A DNA stretch of 64,000 nt from Portibacter lacus (GCF_021533215.1 NZ_JAJNKA010000008.1:186001-250000), one strand, 5' to 3'. Shown: positions 36,452 through 46,234, numbered from the stretch's first letter. The notes: generated from the letters alone by a model not told the origin. Made by a program: numbers and translations.

Positions 36452-38698
36452 ATGAAACTTAAGATTTTCGTTTCCATTCTACTTTCATTTACTCTAATTA
36501 TTACTACCGCTCAAAACATCTACGTTAATCCAAGCGGTAACGACGCACATCCTGGAACAGAATCTGAACCCGTTGCAACATTAGAAGCGGCGCGTGACTT
36601 AATAAGAAAGTACAAATCATTAAATGATTTGCCGAAAGGAGGAATTACTGTATGGATAGGAGAGGGCACTTATGAGCAAAATCAAGCTTTCGCACTTAAT
36701 GAAAATGATTCAGGTGAAGTAGATGCTCGAATTGTTTGGCGAGCCATGCCTAATGAAGAAGTTAAAATCATAGGAGGAAGTCGTCTTCCAGTAGAGCAAT
36801 TTGAAAAGGTGTCGAATTCTTCTATTCTAGACCGGTTACCTAAAGAAGCAAGAGGTAAAGTGATGCAGATCGATTTAGGAGCAATGGGCATCACTGATTA
36901 TGGACAAATCAAGCAATACGGTCATGCGATGTCCGTGAATCCTTCTCCAATCGAGTTGTTTTTTAACAATGAGGCGATGACATTAGCAAGGTATCCAAAC
37001 GAAGGTTATATTAAAATTGGTAAAGTCATAGATCCAGGATCTGTGCCTAGAGTTCAAGATTATGGTGAGCGAGGTGGTATATTCGAATATACAGATCTAA
37101 GACATGAAAAATGGATTGGACTTGAAGATGTTTGGTTTCAAGGTTCATTTAAATATGGCTATGCTGATGATAACATTTTAGTTGAATCAATCAATCCAAA
37201 AAACAAGCAAATCAAATTGACAACTCCTTCTTTATATGGAGTAGCAAGCGGTCGAGATTTTCAGCATTATGTGGCTTACAATATTTTAGAAGAATTAGAT
37301 AGTCCTGGCGAATGGTATGTAGATAAATCTTCAGGGATACTTTATTTTTGGCCACCTGCAGATATGAATGCTAGTTCTATAATGGTTTCTATTTTAGAAG
37401 ATCCGATCGTCAGTTTAGAAGGAAGTAGTTATGTGACAATACGTGATCTAATAGTAGAAGTAGGGAGAGGAATAGGTATTTATATAGAGCGAGGTTCTCA
37501 TAATTTAATTGCTGGGTGTACAGTTAGAAACGTCGGGACAAGCGGAATTCTGATGGGACAAGGAGCGAAACAAACATTTCCACACATCACACACGATGAT
37601 TATGAAGGTGTTCCGATTTCAAGGAGAATAGGAAATCTTCAGGGGCATATCTATAAATATACTCATTGGGATCGTAAAGCTGGATCCAATCATGGAATTG
37701 TAAGTTGTGATGTCTATAATACTGGAAGTGGAGGGATTTACTTAAGTGGAGGTAGTAAGCGTAAACTGATTCCAGGGAATAATTACGTTGAGAATTGTAA
37801 GGTTCATAACTACAACAGAAGAAACAAATTTTTATGGTCTGGAATCAATATAGATGGTTGCGGAAATCGAATATCGCATTGTGAAATTTTTGATTCAGAA
37901 TGGCAGGGAATCTATGTGCACGGTAATGAACATCTTTTCGAATACAATCATATTCATCATGTAACCTTAAATTCTGATGATACTTCACCTTGGTATATCG
38001 GAAGAGATCCAAGTGATCGCGGAAATGTTATTCGGTATAATTACTTTCATGATTGCGGTAATCCTAATCGAATGAATATGGGGATTTATTGTGATGATTC
38101 AAGTACTGATGTGCTTGTTTATGGAAATGTATTTTATAAAATGAATACCAAGCACGGCGTGATCTTTACCAATACTGGCTGGGATTTAAAATTTAAGAAT
38201 AACATAGTCATAGAACCAATTTCGAAAACAGGAGAATTTTCTGCACACTATTATTCTTGGTATAAAAATGGAGGGCAAGCAACATTTGGGGAAGAAGGAT
38301 TATTAAGAAAACGTCTTTTAGAGAATGTCAATATTTCAGTTAGTCCATATTCAGAAAGGTATCCAGAATTAGCGAATTACCTGGATCCAATCGTTGAAGG
38401 AAAAGAATGGGAAGGGATGCGTTCTAGACGTAACATTTTAAGTAATAATTTAATCGTTGGTGGTCCTGAAAACCCATTACATCTAGCTGGTGGTGAGCAT
38501 GCGCAATGTGATTATGTCAATAATTATAGAACTGAAAATGATCCAGGATTCTTAGATTATGAGAATAAGAATTTCAATCTGAAAAAGGATTCAGAAGTAT
38601 TCCAAAAGATTCCAGGGTTCGAGCCGATTCCATTTGATAAAATGGGACTATATATTGATGAGTTTCGAACTGAAATATCCAAAGAAAATTTGAAATGA
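36452..38698 (+). CDS. Secreted right-handed beta-helix protein, second copy
   Basis: The 748-residue protein has a signal peptide (ending ITTAQ), then IYVNPSGNDAHPGTESEPVA and TLEAARDLIRKY, matching the opening of the protein at 15906-18020. ELFFNNEAMTLARYPNEGY (about 165-190) corresponds to its YVNDSRAILARTPNSG segment. From about residue 330 come beta-helix coils such as NLIAGCTVRNVGTSGILMGQG and NVIRYNYFHDCGNPNRMNMG. It is probably a periplasmic or secreted polysaccharide-active enzyme of the same superfamily (GH141 or a relative); linkage not readable. The two copies are diverged paralogues, not a recent duplication. It stands alone, with no transporter or regulator beside it. Confidence 0.78.
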   Translation: MKLKIFVSILLSFTLIITTAQNIYVNPSGNDAHPGTESEPVATLEAARDLIRKYKSLNDLPKGGITVWIGEGTYEQNQAFALNENDSGEVDARIVWRAMPNEEVKIIGGSRLPVEQFEKVSNSSILDRLPKEARGKVMQIDLGAMGITDYGQIKQYGHAMSVNPSPIELFFNNEAMTLARYPNEGYIKIGKVIDPGSVPRVQDYGERGGIFEYTDLRHEKWIGLEDVWFQGSFKYGYADDNILVESINPKNKQIKLTTPSLYGVASGRDFQHYVAYNILEELDSPGEWYVDKSSGILYFWPPADMNASSIMVSILEDPIVSLEGSSYVTIRDLIVEVGRGIGIYIERGSHNLIAGCTVRNVGTSGILMGQGAKQTFPHITHDDYEGVPISRRIGNLQGHIYKYTHWDRKAGSNHGIVSCDVYNTGSGGIYLSGGSKRKLIPGNNYVENCKVHNYNRRNKFLWSGINIDGCGNRISHCEIFDSEWQGIYVHGNEHLFEYNHIHHVTLNSDDTSPWYIGRDPSDRGNVIRYNYFHDCGNPNRMNMGIYCDDSSTDVLVYGNVFYKMNTKHGVIFTNTGWDLKFKNNIVIEPISKTGEFSAHYYSWYKNGGQATFGEEGLLRKRLLENVNISVSPYSERYPELANYLDPIVEGKEWEGMRSRRNILSNNLIVGGPENPLHLAGGEHAQCDYVNNYRTENDPGFLDYENKNFNLKKDSEVFQKIPGFEPIPFDKMGLYIDEFRTEISKENLK

Positions 38699-38753
38699 TT
38701 GATGATCAAAAATCATTATACATTAGTAAGCTAAATTATTAAACCATCATTAT

Positions 38754-39035
38754 ATGGAAAAACCTATTAAAGTGGTCTATGACCAAATTACAGATCGTCA
38801 CGGTATCGATGTAGTGTATTACATTAAGATTAGAGCTAATGATAAGAAGGTAGAATGGGGTTTCCATCCTATATTACCAGAAGGTATGCATTGGAAAAAA
38901 GGGGATGAGACAGGTATTGGATTTGACCACTATGATAGTTCTCAAAGTTTTAATGAGTTTGAAACCATTCCTACTAAAAAAATGCCTGATGCTGACTATC
39001 AAAAAGCGCTTAGGATAATTAGATCAATTGATTAA
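38754..39035 (+). CDS. Small soluble hypothetical protein (93 aa)
   Basis: Not recognised. A 93-residue protein without signal peptide or membrane helix, rich in charged and aromatic residues (YYIKIRANDKKVEWGFHPILP, GFDHYDSSQSFNEFE). The mixed alpha/beta pattern and the following terminator at 39146-39182 support a real gene. It lies 55 bases after the beta-helix gene and might share its transcript. No motif suggests a function. Confidence 0.6.
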   Translation: MEKPIKVVYDQITDRHGIDVVYYIKIRANDKKVEWGFHPILPEGMHWKKGDETGIGFDHYDSSQSFNEFETIPTKKMPDADYQKALRIIRSID

Positions 39036-39145
39036 TATGAATGACATTTATACATTGACCTAGAAATAAGAGCAGCTTAATGTGATGTTAGCATTAGCAA
39101 TATTCATAGCAACTACATTGACCATTAAAAACGGAAGAAGTTATT

Positions 39146-39182
39146 AGAGAACAATTAGCTTAATCTAATAATCTCTTTTTAA
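39146..39182 (+). terminator. Rho-independent terminator
   Basis: AGAGA pairs with TCTCT and AATTAG with CTAAT inside, with a short CTTAAT loop and a following T-run (TTTTT). It closes the transcript of the 93-residue protein gene, about 110 bases after its stop. Confidence 0.55.
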
Positions 39183-39258
39183 TTCCTAATCATAGTTACT
39201 GACCTGAAACTCTTCCACATTTTGCTTTATATAGACCTAGGTATATCCACCACAAACA

Positions 39259-39378
39259 TTATTTATGGTGAATTTTTTCTTCATCTTGAATGTCTTTGAA
39301 TTCTTGTAATCCAAAATAAAAGCTAATTCCGAACAGTAAGGTGACTGCTCCTGAGATATATGGTATGAGGTCTATCAT
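39259..39378 (-). CDS. Very small membrane protein (39 aa), coupled partner
   Basis: A frame of 39 residues (MIDLIPYISGAVTLLFGISF...) with one membrane helix and a charged C-terminal tail (FKDIQDEEKIHHK). Its ATG overlaps the stop of the upstream 60-residue protein gene in an ATGA arrangement (39375-39378), strong evidence of translational coupling. It is probably an accessory subunit of an inner-membrane protein. Too short to assign a family. Confidence 0.55.
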   Translation of the reverse strand: MIDLIPYISGAVTLLFGISFYFGLQEFKDIQDEEKIHHK

Positions 39379-39557
39379 TTGTTGTCAATCTTTATAAGTT
39401 TTAAATAAATAGCAAAGGCTAGAATAGAAGGTACCCATAAGCCTAAGAAAAGTGCTCCGTCGGTTTCTCCGTTAAACCACATGATTTCTGATAAGATGAG
39501 CGTAGAGAAAGCTAGGAAAAGCATTATTACATCTGTTTTGCTTAATTTTTTCAGCAT
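39375..39557 (-). CDS. Small membrane protein (60 aa)
   Basis: A two-helix membrane protein: LSKTDVIMLFLAFSTLILSE, then a loop MWFNGETDG, then LFLGLWVPSILAFAIYLKL. I start at the ATG at 39555-39557 (MLKKLSKTD). The frame continues 29 codons upstream, but that part is AT-rich, Ile/Asn-loaded and unlike protein. It is coupled to the 39-residue membrane protein by a 4-base overlap. Such paired mini-proteins often accompany transporters or respiratory complexes, but none is adjacent here. Confidence 0.6.
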   Translation of the reverse strand: MLKKLSKTDVIMLFLAFSTLILSEIMWFNGETDGALFLGLWVPSILAFAIYLKLIKIDNK

Positions 39558-40051
39558 TGTATTGATTTTGATAATGATTAATATATTATCTAAACTGTTA
39601 ATATTGCTATTTTGTTCAAGTATTAAGTTGTAAATGTTAAACAAAAATATTGAAAGGCAAGCAACTAACGAATCAAAAGACCATTGGCATTAGAAAAGAA
39701 TTCATGCTTATTTAGAAGTGGAGTAGGGGAAATATGTCAAGAAATATAAAAGCTATAGATGCGGTATTTGGATACAGCTTCATAAAAGCAACAAGCTAAT
39801 TAGATAAATAAGAGGTTGGGCAGATAAAAAGTAGAGATGATTTATACAGCTTGAAAGTATGTACAATCAAGTCTTTATTTATAGTTATAGGAAACTTATA
39901 AATTGACATAGAATAATGAACTCTAATGAATAAGTCAGATCACTTCGAAAATGATAGGGTGACTACATATGCATTATTTACGCCCTTTATTGGCTAATAA
40001 ATATGCTAACTACAAGTAGATTTAGGCTGAGTTACAAAAGCAAATAAAAAC
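39558..40051. other. Intergenic region, nothing recognised
   Basis: 494 bases, AT-rich, without a convincing coding frame, repeat or strong hairpin. It should hold the promoter of the small-protein pair near its left end. Confidence 0.5.
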
Positions 40052-40858
40052 CTACATATCTTTCTTCAACAAGCTCCAATAGGCTAAACCAATAAATAAA
40101 ACAGTATAAAAACATGTTAAAATGACCGCAACTTTATAGTCTAATAGAAAGTCGAATTTGACCTCGCTAGGTATAAAGCTGGCAAATTTATAGAATGGGA
40201 AAGGTTGTAAGTCCTCTACCGCATTCATAGGCCAGTAATTCATTGTTTCATTATTGAATATCTTCTTGTGTCCTAACCACCGAATCGCTGGCTCGAGGAA
40301 TAAAATGTAAGACCAGAAAGTCAAGACTGCTATACCAGATCGTCGAATGACAATACCGATCATTAGTCCGAAAGACAAATAGCCTAGGCACATCAGAAAA
40401 TATCTTAATATAGCTGGCCATCCTTCCAGAGCTAGACCGATCGTAGGAGAATCTGTGTTAAACCATCCGATGACAAAAGTCGCAAGTGCAAAATATACAG
40501 TTGCTAGAAAGCTTAGCGTAACAATAAATATAACTTTCCCGATAAAGAATTCCGTTCTCGTCTGACCATTTATCACCGCCTGACGCATCGTCTTGTTAGA
40601 TACTTCAGAAGTAATGATGTGCACAGCAACAAAGCCTAAACAGAAAAATACCAACCAGTTTCCAGCGAATCCCATCCATTCCCATACGGTAGGAAATTCA
40701 AAAAATACATCATTGCTAAGCAGAACTGGGGGAATAGGCTGAACTTGCTTTCCGATAAAAATCAAAGTTGGCAAAAACAACATGTACATTGCAAGGAGCA
40801 TGTTCACAACGGCGTTATTGCCAAATTTCTGGTATTCTAATTTCAAGTAGTTTAACAT
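40052..40858 (-). CDS. ABC-2 type transporter permease
   Basis: The 268-residue protein has six predicted membrane helices, e.g. MLLAMYMLFLPTLIFIG, WLVFFCLGFVAVHII and FYTVLFIGLAYWSLL. The stretch ITSEVSNKTMRQAVINGQTRTEFFIGK is the conserved ABC-2 permease motif after helix 2. It forms an exporter with the adjacent ATPase, whose stop lies one base upstream of this start. Substrate is unknown; relatives include antibiotic or lantibiotic immunity exporters and general membrane-remodelling transporters. Confidence 0.9.
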   Translation of the reverse strand: MLNYLKLEYQKFGNNAVVNMLLAMYMLFLPTLIFIGKQVQPIPPVLLSNDVFFEFPTVWEWMGFAGNWLVFFCLGFVAVHIITSEVSNKTMRQAVINGQTRTEFFIGKVIFIVTLSFLATVYFALATFVIGWFNTDSPTIGLALEGWPAILRYFLMCLGYLSFGLMIGIVIRRSGIAVLTFWSYILFLEPAIRWLGHKKIFNNETMNYWPMNAVEDLQPFPFYKFASFIPSEVKFDFLLDYKVAVILTCFYTVLFIGLAYWSLLKKDM

Positions 40859-40859
40859 G

Positions 40860-41753
40860 TTAAGCCGTTTCTTTTGTGATTTCTAAAAATTCTTCCTCTA
40901 GTCTTTTCTTACGCTTAATGATGTGGGTAGGCACGATGCCGCCATCGATACAGCTTTTGACAATGTTTTCGAATTGATCCTCATTAGCAACTGAGCATTC
41001 AATGAATCCTGGGCGATCGATTGCCGACTTAATAGAAGATATATTGCTTAAGATATTCTTCAATAAATTCATATCTGTTGCACCGATTTCTACAGTTGTA
41101 TCGGTACTTAGAATCGAACCAACCGATCCAGTTGCAAGTAGGTTTCCTTTTTTAATGATCGCTACGTGAGAGCATATCTTTTCTACCTCATCCAAGATGT
41201 GGCTTGCCATGATGACCGTTTTTCCAGAGTCTGCAATGTCTTGTAAGGTTGTCCTAACTTCAGCAATTCCTTGTGGATCCAGTCCATTCGTCGGTTCATC
41301 GAAAATAACAACGTCAGGTTCACCGATTAAGGTTGCACCTATCGCTAGTCTCTGTTTCATTCCTAGTGAAAAGGTTCTAAATTTACTTTCTCTCCGCTCG
41401 TATAAGTTAATTTTTCGGAGAATTTCATCTAAGTCATCGTTGTGCGATTTTTTAATTCTTTGTACGATTTTCAGATTAGAAATAGCATCCAAATATGGAT
41501 AGAAATTTGGAGTTTCTAATATGGCTCCTATTCTTCGCCTCGGATTATCTCCGTATTTATTATCAAACCAAGTAAAAGAGCCCGAGGTCTGTTCAAGAAT
41601 ACCAAGGATAATTCCTAAGGTGGTGGTTTTTCCACTACCGTTAGGGCCTAAAATTCCGTAAACCTGACCAGCTTCCACTTCCAGATTTAACCCGTTCAAG
41701 GCATGTATATTTCCATAATTTTTATGGAGATTATTTATTTTTAATACTGACAT
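40860..41753 (-). CDS. ABC transporter ATP-binding protein (ABC-2 exporter)
   Basis: A 297-residue ATPase with Walker A GPNGSGKT (residues 36-43), signature FSLGMKQRLAIG (about 131), Walker B VVIFDEPTNGLD and a downstream ASHILDEVEKIC switch region. The CcmA/NatA-like architecture with a C-terminal domain of about 80 residues is typical of drug, lantibiotic or polysaccharide exporters. It is the first gene of a two-gene operon with the permease. It is divergent from the fused double-ATPase gene (71 bases between starts). Confidence 0.95.
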   Translation of the reverse strand: MSVLKINNLHKNYGNIHALNGLNLEVEAGQVYGILGPNGSGKTTTLGIILGILEQTSGSFTWFDNKYGDNPRRRIGAILETPNFYPYLDAISNLKIVQRIKKSHNDDLDEILRKINLYERRESKFRTFSLGMKQRLAIGATLIGEPDVVIFDEPTNGLDPQGIAEVRTTLQDIADSGKTVIMASHILDEVEKICSHVAIIKKGNLLATGSVGSILSTDTTVEIGATDMNLLKNILSNISSIKSAIDRPGFIECSVANEDQFENIVKSCIDGGIVPTHIIKRKKRLEEEFLEITKETA

Positions 41754-41824
41754 ATGTTAGTTCGTTCGTCTTGCAATGATGAATATAAGACAGATTGTTT
41801 AATTTTAGCACTAAAATACGATTA

Positions 41825-43336
41825 ATGCAGCATTCTGATGGACAGACAATTTTAGAAGTCCAGAAATTAAATACTTATTTCGGAGAAACTCAGGTTGTGA
41901 AGGATCTTAGTTTTGCCATACAAAAAGGAGAAACTGTTGCGATAATCGGCGAAACAGGCAGCGGGAAATCAGTTGCCATTTCTTCAATTTTTAATTTGTT
42001 AGAGGCCCATATTGCAAAGGTATCTGCTGAAAAATTGGTTTATAATGATAAAAAGAACCCTCAGATATCGCTGCCGAAAGATATCGCTATTGTATTTCAA
42101 AATGCACAGTTATCCCTTAATCCGGTTGTGAAGTGCGGTGTGCAGATAAAAAGAATTCTTAGGAAGCAAATGTCGCTCAGTAGGGTAGAAGCAGAGCAGA
42201 ACACGAAAGAACTCTTCCACAAAGTCGAGCTAAATGAAACTGATCGAATCTATCACTCCTTTCCGCATCAATTATCTGGCGGTGAACTTCAGAGAGTTAT
42301 GATTGCGATGGGACTTGCCTGCCATCCGGAATTTTTAATACTTGATGAACCTACTGCATCATTGGATAGAATTGTCCAGATAAAAATTATAGATCTTCTA
42401 AAAAAGCTGAAGGCGGAAGAAGGATTGAGTATATTATTGATTACCCATGATCTGGCATTGGTTAGTGATTTTGCTGATCGGATTTTGCACATTGATAAGG
42501 GCGCACTGATCGCTAATCAAGATGTGGATTCTTTTTTTACTAAGTCGGCACACCAGGTCTCTCAGCAATTAGTGGAACAATTAAAAGACTTTTATAATGG
42601 TCAATTTAAGGTTTCGGGAAATTCAGAGGATTTAATGGATATTAAAGAGCTTTCTGTTCAATTTAGAAGTGGCAAGTATGCCTTCAAGGATTTGAGTTTT
42701 TGTATAAAGAAAGGGGAAAATCTTGGTATCATAGGAGAGTCTGGAAGTGGCAAAACTACATTAGCGAAATGTCTATCAGGAATGATTCCTCCTACTGAAG
42801 GTCGTATTTCTTCAAAAGTTAATCAGAGAAATATTAGTTATGTTTTCCAAGATGCGTACAATTCAGTTGATCCTGATCTCTCTATAAAGGCAATTCTACA
42901 TGAAGTGATCCGACTTCAAGAAAAAAAACGGGACATCGGAGAATTGTTGGCTTCGGTTAATTTATCAACTGATATTCTTAATAGGAAGATCACTGAATTA
43001 TCAGGAGGCCAAAGGCAAAGGGTAAATCTAGCGCGAAGTTTAGCCTGTAATCCATCTGTGTTAATATGTGATGAGATCACTTCTGGTCTAGATCTGAAAG
43101 TACAAATGGAGATCATAGATTTGCTTTCAAGTAAAGGTGATGATCTGACGATTGTGTTTATTTCGCACGATATTTCATTGGTTAAATATTTCTGTCATAG
43201 GGTGTTGATAATGAAGAATGGAGGAATGGAATTTTTAGGTGAAACCAAACATTTATTTGAAGAAAACCAAGAAGGATACGCCAAAGAACTAATTAATTCC
43301 ATCTATAAGGTTAAATATTTCTTAAATAGATACTGA
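41825..43336 (+). CDS. Fused double ATP-binding ABC protein, dipeptide/oligopeptide uptake type
   Basis: 503 residues with two nucleotide-binding domains in tandem. The first has Walker A GETGSGKS (42-49), signature LSGGELQRVMIAMGLA and LILDEPTASLD. The second (from about 260) has GESGSGKTTLAKCLSG, LSGGQRQRVNLARSLA and VLICDEITSGLD. It is equivalent to a DppD-DppF/OppD-OppF fusion that powers peptide, nickel or sugar import. No permease or binding-protein gene is adjacent, so partners must be elsewhere. I start at the ATG at 41825; a TTG ten codons upstream is in frame but would add a hydrophobic, atypical extension. Confidence 0.92.
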   Translation: MQHSDGQTILEVQKLNTYFGETQVVKDLSFAIQKGETVAIIGETGSGKSVAISSIFNLLEAHIAKVSAEKLVYNDKKNPQISLPKDIAIVFQNAQLSLNPVVKCGVQIKRILRKQMSLSRVEAEQNTKELFHKVELNETDRIYHSFPHQLSGGELQRVMIAMGLACHPEFLILDEPTASLDRIVQIKIIDLLKKLKAEEGLSILLITHDLALVSDFADRILHIDKGALIANQDVDSFFTKSAHQVSQQLVEQLKDFYNGQFKVSGNSEDLMDIKELSVQFRSGKYAFKDLSFCIKKGENLGIIGESGSGKTTLAKCLSGMIPPTEGRISSKVNQRNISYVFQDAYNSVDPDLSIKAILHEVIRLQEKKRDIGELLASVNLSTDILNRKITELSGGQRQRVNLARSLACNPSVLICDEITSGLDLKVQMEIIDLLSSKGDDLTIVFISHDISLVKYFCHRVLIMKNGGMEFLGETKHLFEENQEGYAKELINSIYKVKYFLNRY

Positions 43337-43418
43337 TAAGTGTAACTTTTTTAATCTTAGTTCCGTTCTTATGGTATGCAACCTTTGCAAAAAGATTGTG
43401 TCTTTTAGATAGAACCCA

Positions 43419-43673
43419 ATGAAAACAATTATTATGCCTCCACAAGAAAAAAGAAGAAAACATGTAGCCTACATGTTCTTTGCAGTTGCTTTCCTAAGCC
43501 TGTCCTGTTTCGCTTATCTGAATTTGTGTACAGAAAATACTTTGATGATAGCTGAATATATGGGTGACATTAGTTATTCTGATTTCAGAATTGAAGAAAT
43601 TGTACTTCCGGACTTACATTTCTTCGAGAATAGTTTCCAAAGAATCATGGAATTAATTTTTACTAGAGCTTAA
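43419..43673 (+). CDS. Small single-helix membrane protein (84 aa)
   Basis: Not recognised. After a charged start (MPPQEKRRKH) one hydrophobic helix follows (VAYMFFAVAFLSLSCFAYL), then a soluble tail to residue 84. The positive-inside pattern puts the tail in the periplasm. It lies 52 bases upstream of the TonB-dependent receptor gene and could be co-transcribed. The start might be Met6 rather than Met1. Confidence 0.5.
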   Translation: MKTIIMPPQEKRRKHVAYMFFAVAFLSLSCFAYLNLCTENTLMIAEYMGDISYSDFRIEEIVLPDLHFFENSFQRIMELIFTRA

Positions 43674-43725
43674 TTAAACCTTTCCAGTTTTCTTCTGTCT
43701 TAGTTATTAAGAAGAAATTCAACTT

Positions 43726-46209
43726 ATGGAAAATAGATTAGCAATCCTACTGGTATTTTTATGCACTTTAACCTTGGGCTATGGACAAAAAAACAACAAA
43801 AGCGCAATTCAACATACTATTTCTGGTAAAATAATTGATGGAGACAGTGGCGTACCACTAGAGTTTTCAACGTTATCTTTATTTGAAACAGAAACTTCTA
43901 CACTCGTAGGAGGCGCTATTACAGATCAAGAAGGAAAATATACCATTGAAACAAAGCCTGGAAATTATTATTTAGAAATTGAGTTCATCTCATATGCACC
44001 TGGAAAGATTACAGACATCGTTGTAACGAAAGATAATAAAAACATAGAATTGCCAGATTTTAACTTGTCCATAGATGCGGAAAAGTTAGACGAAGTAGTT
44101 ATTGTGGAAGAACGATCACAAGTTTCACTTAGCTTAGATAAAAAAGTATTTAATGTTGGAAAAGATCTAACAAATAAAGGAGGAACGGCAGAAGATGTTC
44201 TTGATAATGTGCCTTCTGTTTCTGTAGATCTAGATGGAGGTGTAGAACTAAGAGGAAGTGGTGGTGTAAGGATACTTATCGATGGCAAGCCAAGTATGAT
44301 GGTGGGTGATGGCAATACGAATGGATTGAGAAATATTCCGAGTAATATGATCGAGTCAGTAGAAGTCATTACTAATCCGAGTTCTCGATATGAAGCAGAG
44401 GGGATGGCTGGAATAATTAATATCGTATTAAAGAAAGATAGAAAACGTGGATTTAATGGTTCGATAGATGTTTCAGGTGGTTATCCTTTAATGGGGTCTA
44501 CCGCTTTTAACCTTAATTATAGAAGAGAAAAAATTAATTTATTTTCTTCTATTGGCGCTGGATATAGAACTGGACCAGGTTCAGGTTTTACTTATCAAGA
44601 GCAAAAATACTTCGATGGCACATCAGAGATTTTTAGTTCCACCAGAGATATGAATAGAAATGGAGTCAATGGAAACATAAGTCTTGGAATGGATTATTTT
44701 ATCAACGATAATAACATTTTGACTTCTTCTTTTTCATTTAGAAGGTCACTAGAAGAGAATCGAAATTCAGTGTTTTATGAGGACTTTCTTAATTCAAGGG
44801 AGCAGTTAGTTGGCCTTTCTGAAAGATATGATGATGAATTAGAGAATGAATATGACACGGAATACGCATTGACATATGATAAAAAGTTGAAGGGAAAGGA
44901 TCATTCATTGATTGCGGATCTAAGATTTCAAGATAATACTGAAATTGAATCTTCAGACTTTTCACAAGAATTCTTTGATGCGAATAGGGTGCCTACGGGA
45001 GAAGACAATTTAATTCAACGATCAGCAAATAGTGAAACGGAACGTAGGATTAATCTGAAACTTGATTATAAGAGACCACTGCCTAATGATGGTGTTTTCG
45101 AAACTGGAATTCAATCTTCCTACAGACTTATTTCTAATAAATATTTAGTAGAAGAGGAATTTGATAATGAATGGATTCGTCTTGCTAATTTATCAAACGA
45201 TTTTAATTACAATGAGTTTATCAATGGGGTATATGGTATCTATGGTAAGGAATATCTAAGATGGTCTTACCAAGTAGGTGTAAGAGCGGAGTACTCTTTA
45301 ATCGAGACAGAGTTGCTTGATTCAGATGAGGGAGCTAATTCTAGAGATTATATCAATTTGTTTCCAAGTGCCTTTGTATCCTATAAAATAAATGATGAGA
45401 ATTCATTTCAAGTGAGTTACAGTAGAAGAATTAGAAGACCGAGATTTAGAGATCTGAATCCTTTCTTCACCTTCAGTGACCCAAGGAATCAGTATAGCGG
45501 TAATCCTAATTTGAATCCTGAGTTCACAGATTCATATGAAATAGGTTACGTGAATTACTTTGAAAAAGGGTCTTTAACATCTTCATTTTATTACAGACAT
45601 TCTACAGACGTGATGGATTGGGTTCAAACGGTAACTTCAGATGGTGTAACCATTAGAAGACCTGAAAATTTGAATACGCAAGATGATTTAGGATTTGAAT
45701 TTACAGGGAACTATAAGTTTGTGAAGTGGTATGACTTAAGTGGAAGTTTGAATATTTTCAGATCGATTACCGACGGAGCTAATGTTCAGGAGGATTTCAC
45801 CGCAGATGCTTATTCATGGTTTACCAGATTGAATAATAAGATCAAAATGTCTAAGACTTTCGAAGCACAAGTGAGAGTAGATCACAGAGGAGCAAGAAAG
45901 ACGACTCAAGGTTCTCGTAAGGGAATAACTAGCATAGATATTGGATTAGGGAAGGAATTTCCTAAGCAGAATATTTCTTTATCGGTCAATGTTAGAGATC
46001 TTCTTAATTCAAGAAAGTATCAATCTATTAATGAGTTCGCACTTTATGATGATAATGCACAAATAGGGACTTTTTATTCAGAAAGTGAATTCCAACGACG
46101 AGCAAGGTCAGTTGTGGTTTCATTGAATTATAGAATCAACCAAGAAAAGAAAAGAGGCCGTGAGAAAGGAAATGGTGGTGATTTTGATGGTGGAGGAGAA
46201 GAGTTCTAA
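43726..46209 (+). CDS. TonB-dependent receptor, outer-membrane beta-barrel family
   Basis: The 827-residue protein has a signal peptide, then a carboxypeptidase-regulatory-like domain (about 30-115: ISGKIIDGDSGVPLEFSTLSLF). The plug domain follows (about 130-245: VEERSQVSLSLDKKVFNVG, VLDNVPSVSVDLDGGVELRG, LIDGKPSMM, IESVEVITNPSSRYEAEG). A long beta barrel of the OMP_b-brl_3 type extends to the C-terminus. It imports an unknown ligand across the outer membrane using TonB energy. The C-terminus is unusual: a basic then Gly/Asp-rich tail (KRGREKGNGGDFDGGGEEF). No SusD partner is adjacent, so a polysaccharide-transport role is not implied. A strong terminator follows. Confidence 0.93.
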   Translation: MENRLAILLVFLCTLTLGYGQKNNKSAIQHTISGKIIDGDSGVPLEFSTLSLFETETSTLVGGAITDQEGKYTIETKPGNYYLEIEFISYAPGKITDIVVTKDNKNIELPDFNLSIDAEKLDEVVIVEERSQVSLSLDKKVFNVGKDLTNKGGTAEDVLDNVPSVSVDLDGGVELRGSGGVRILIDGKPSMMVGDGNTNGLRNIPSNMIESVEVITNPSSRYEAEGMAGIINIVLKKDRKRGFNGSIDVSGGYPLMGSTAFNLNYRREKINLFSSIGAGYRTGPGSGFTYQEQKYFDGTSEIFSSTRDMNRNGVNGNISLGMDYFINDNNILTSSFSFRRSLEENRNSVFYEDFLNSREQLVGLSERYDDELENEYDTEYALTYDKKLKGKDHSLIADLRFQDNTEIESSDFSQEFFDANRVPTGEDNLIQRSANSETERRINLKLDYKRPLPNDGVFETGIQSSYRLISNKYLVEEEFDNEWIRLANLSNDFNYNEFINGVYGIYGKEYLRWSYQVGVRAEYSLIETELLDSDEGANSRDYINLFPSAFVSYKINDENSFQVSYSRRIRRPRFRDLNPFFTFSDPRNQYSGNPNLNPEFTDSYEIGYVNYFEKGSLTSSFYYRHSTDVMDWVQTVTSDGVTIRRPENLNTQDDLGFEFTGNYKFVKWYDLSGSLNIFRSITDGANVQEDFTADAYSWFTRLNNKIKMSKTFEAQVRVDHRGARKTTQGSRKGITSIDIGLGKEFPKQNISLSVNVRDLLNSRKYQSINEFALYDDNAQIGTFYSESEFQRRARSVVVSLNYRINQEKKRGREKGNGGDFDGGGEEF

Positions 46210-46234
46210 GTGAAAGTTTTAAAAGAGTAAAGGA

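Noticed and set aside
39558-39644. 29-residue extension of the small membrane protein
   Set aside because: Ile/Asn-rich translation of AT-rich DNA without protein-like pattern.
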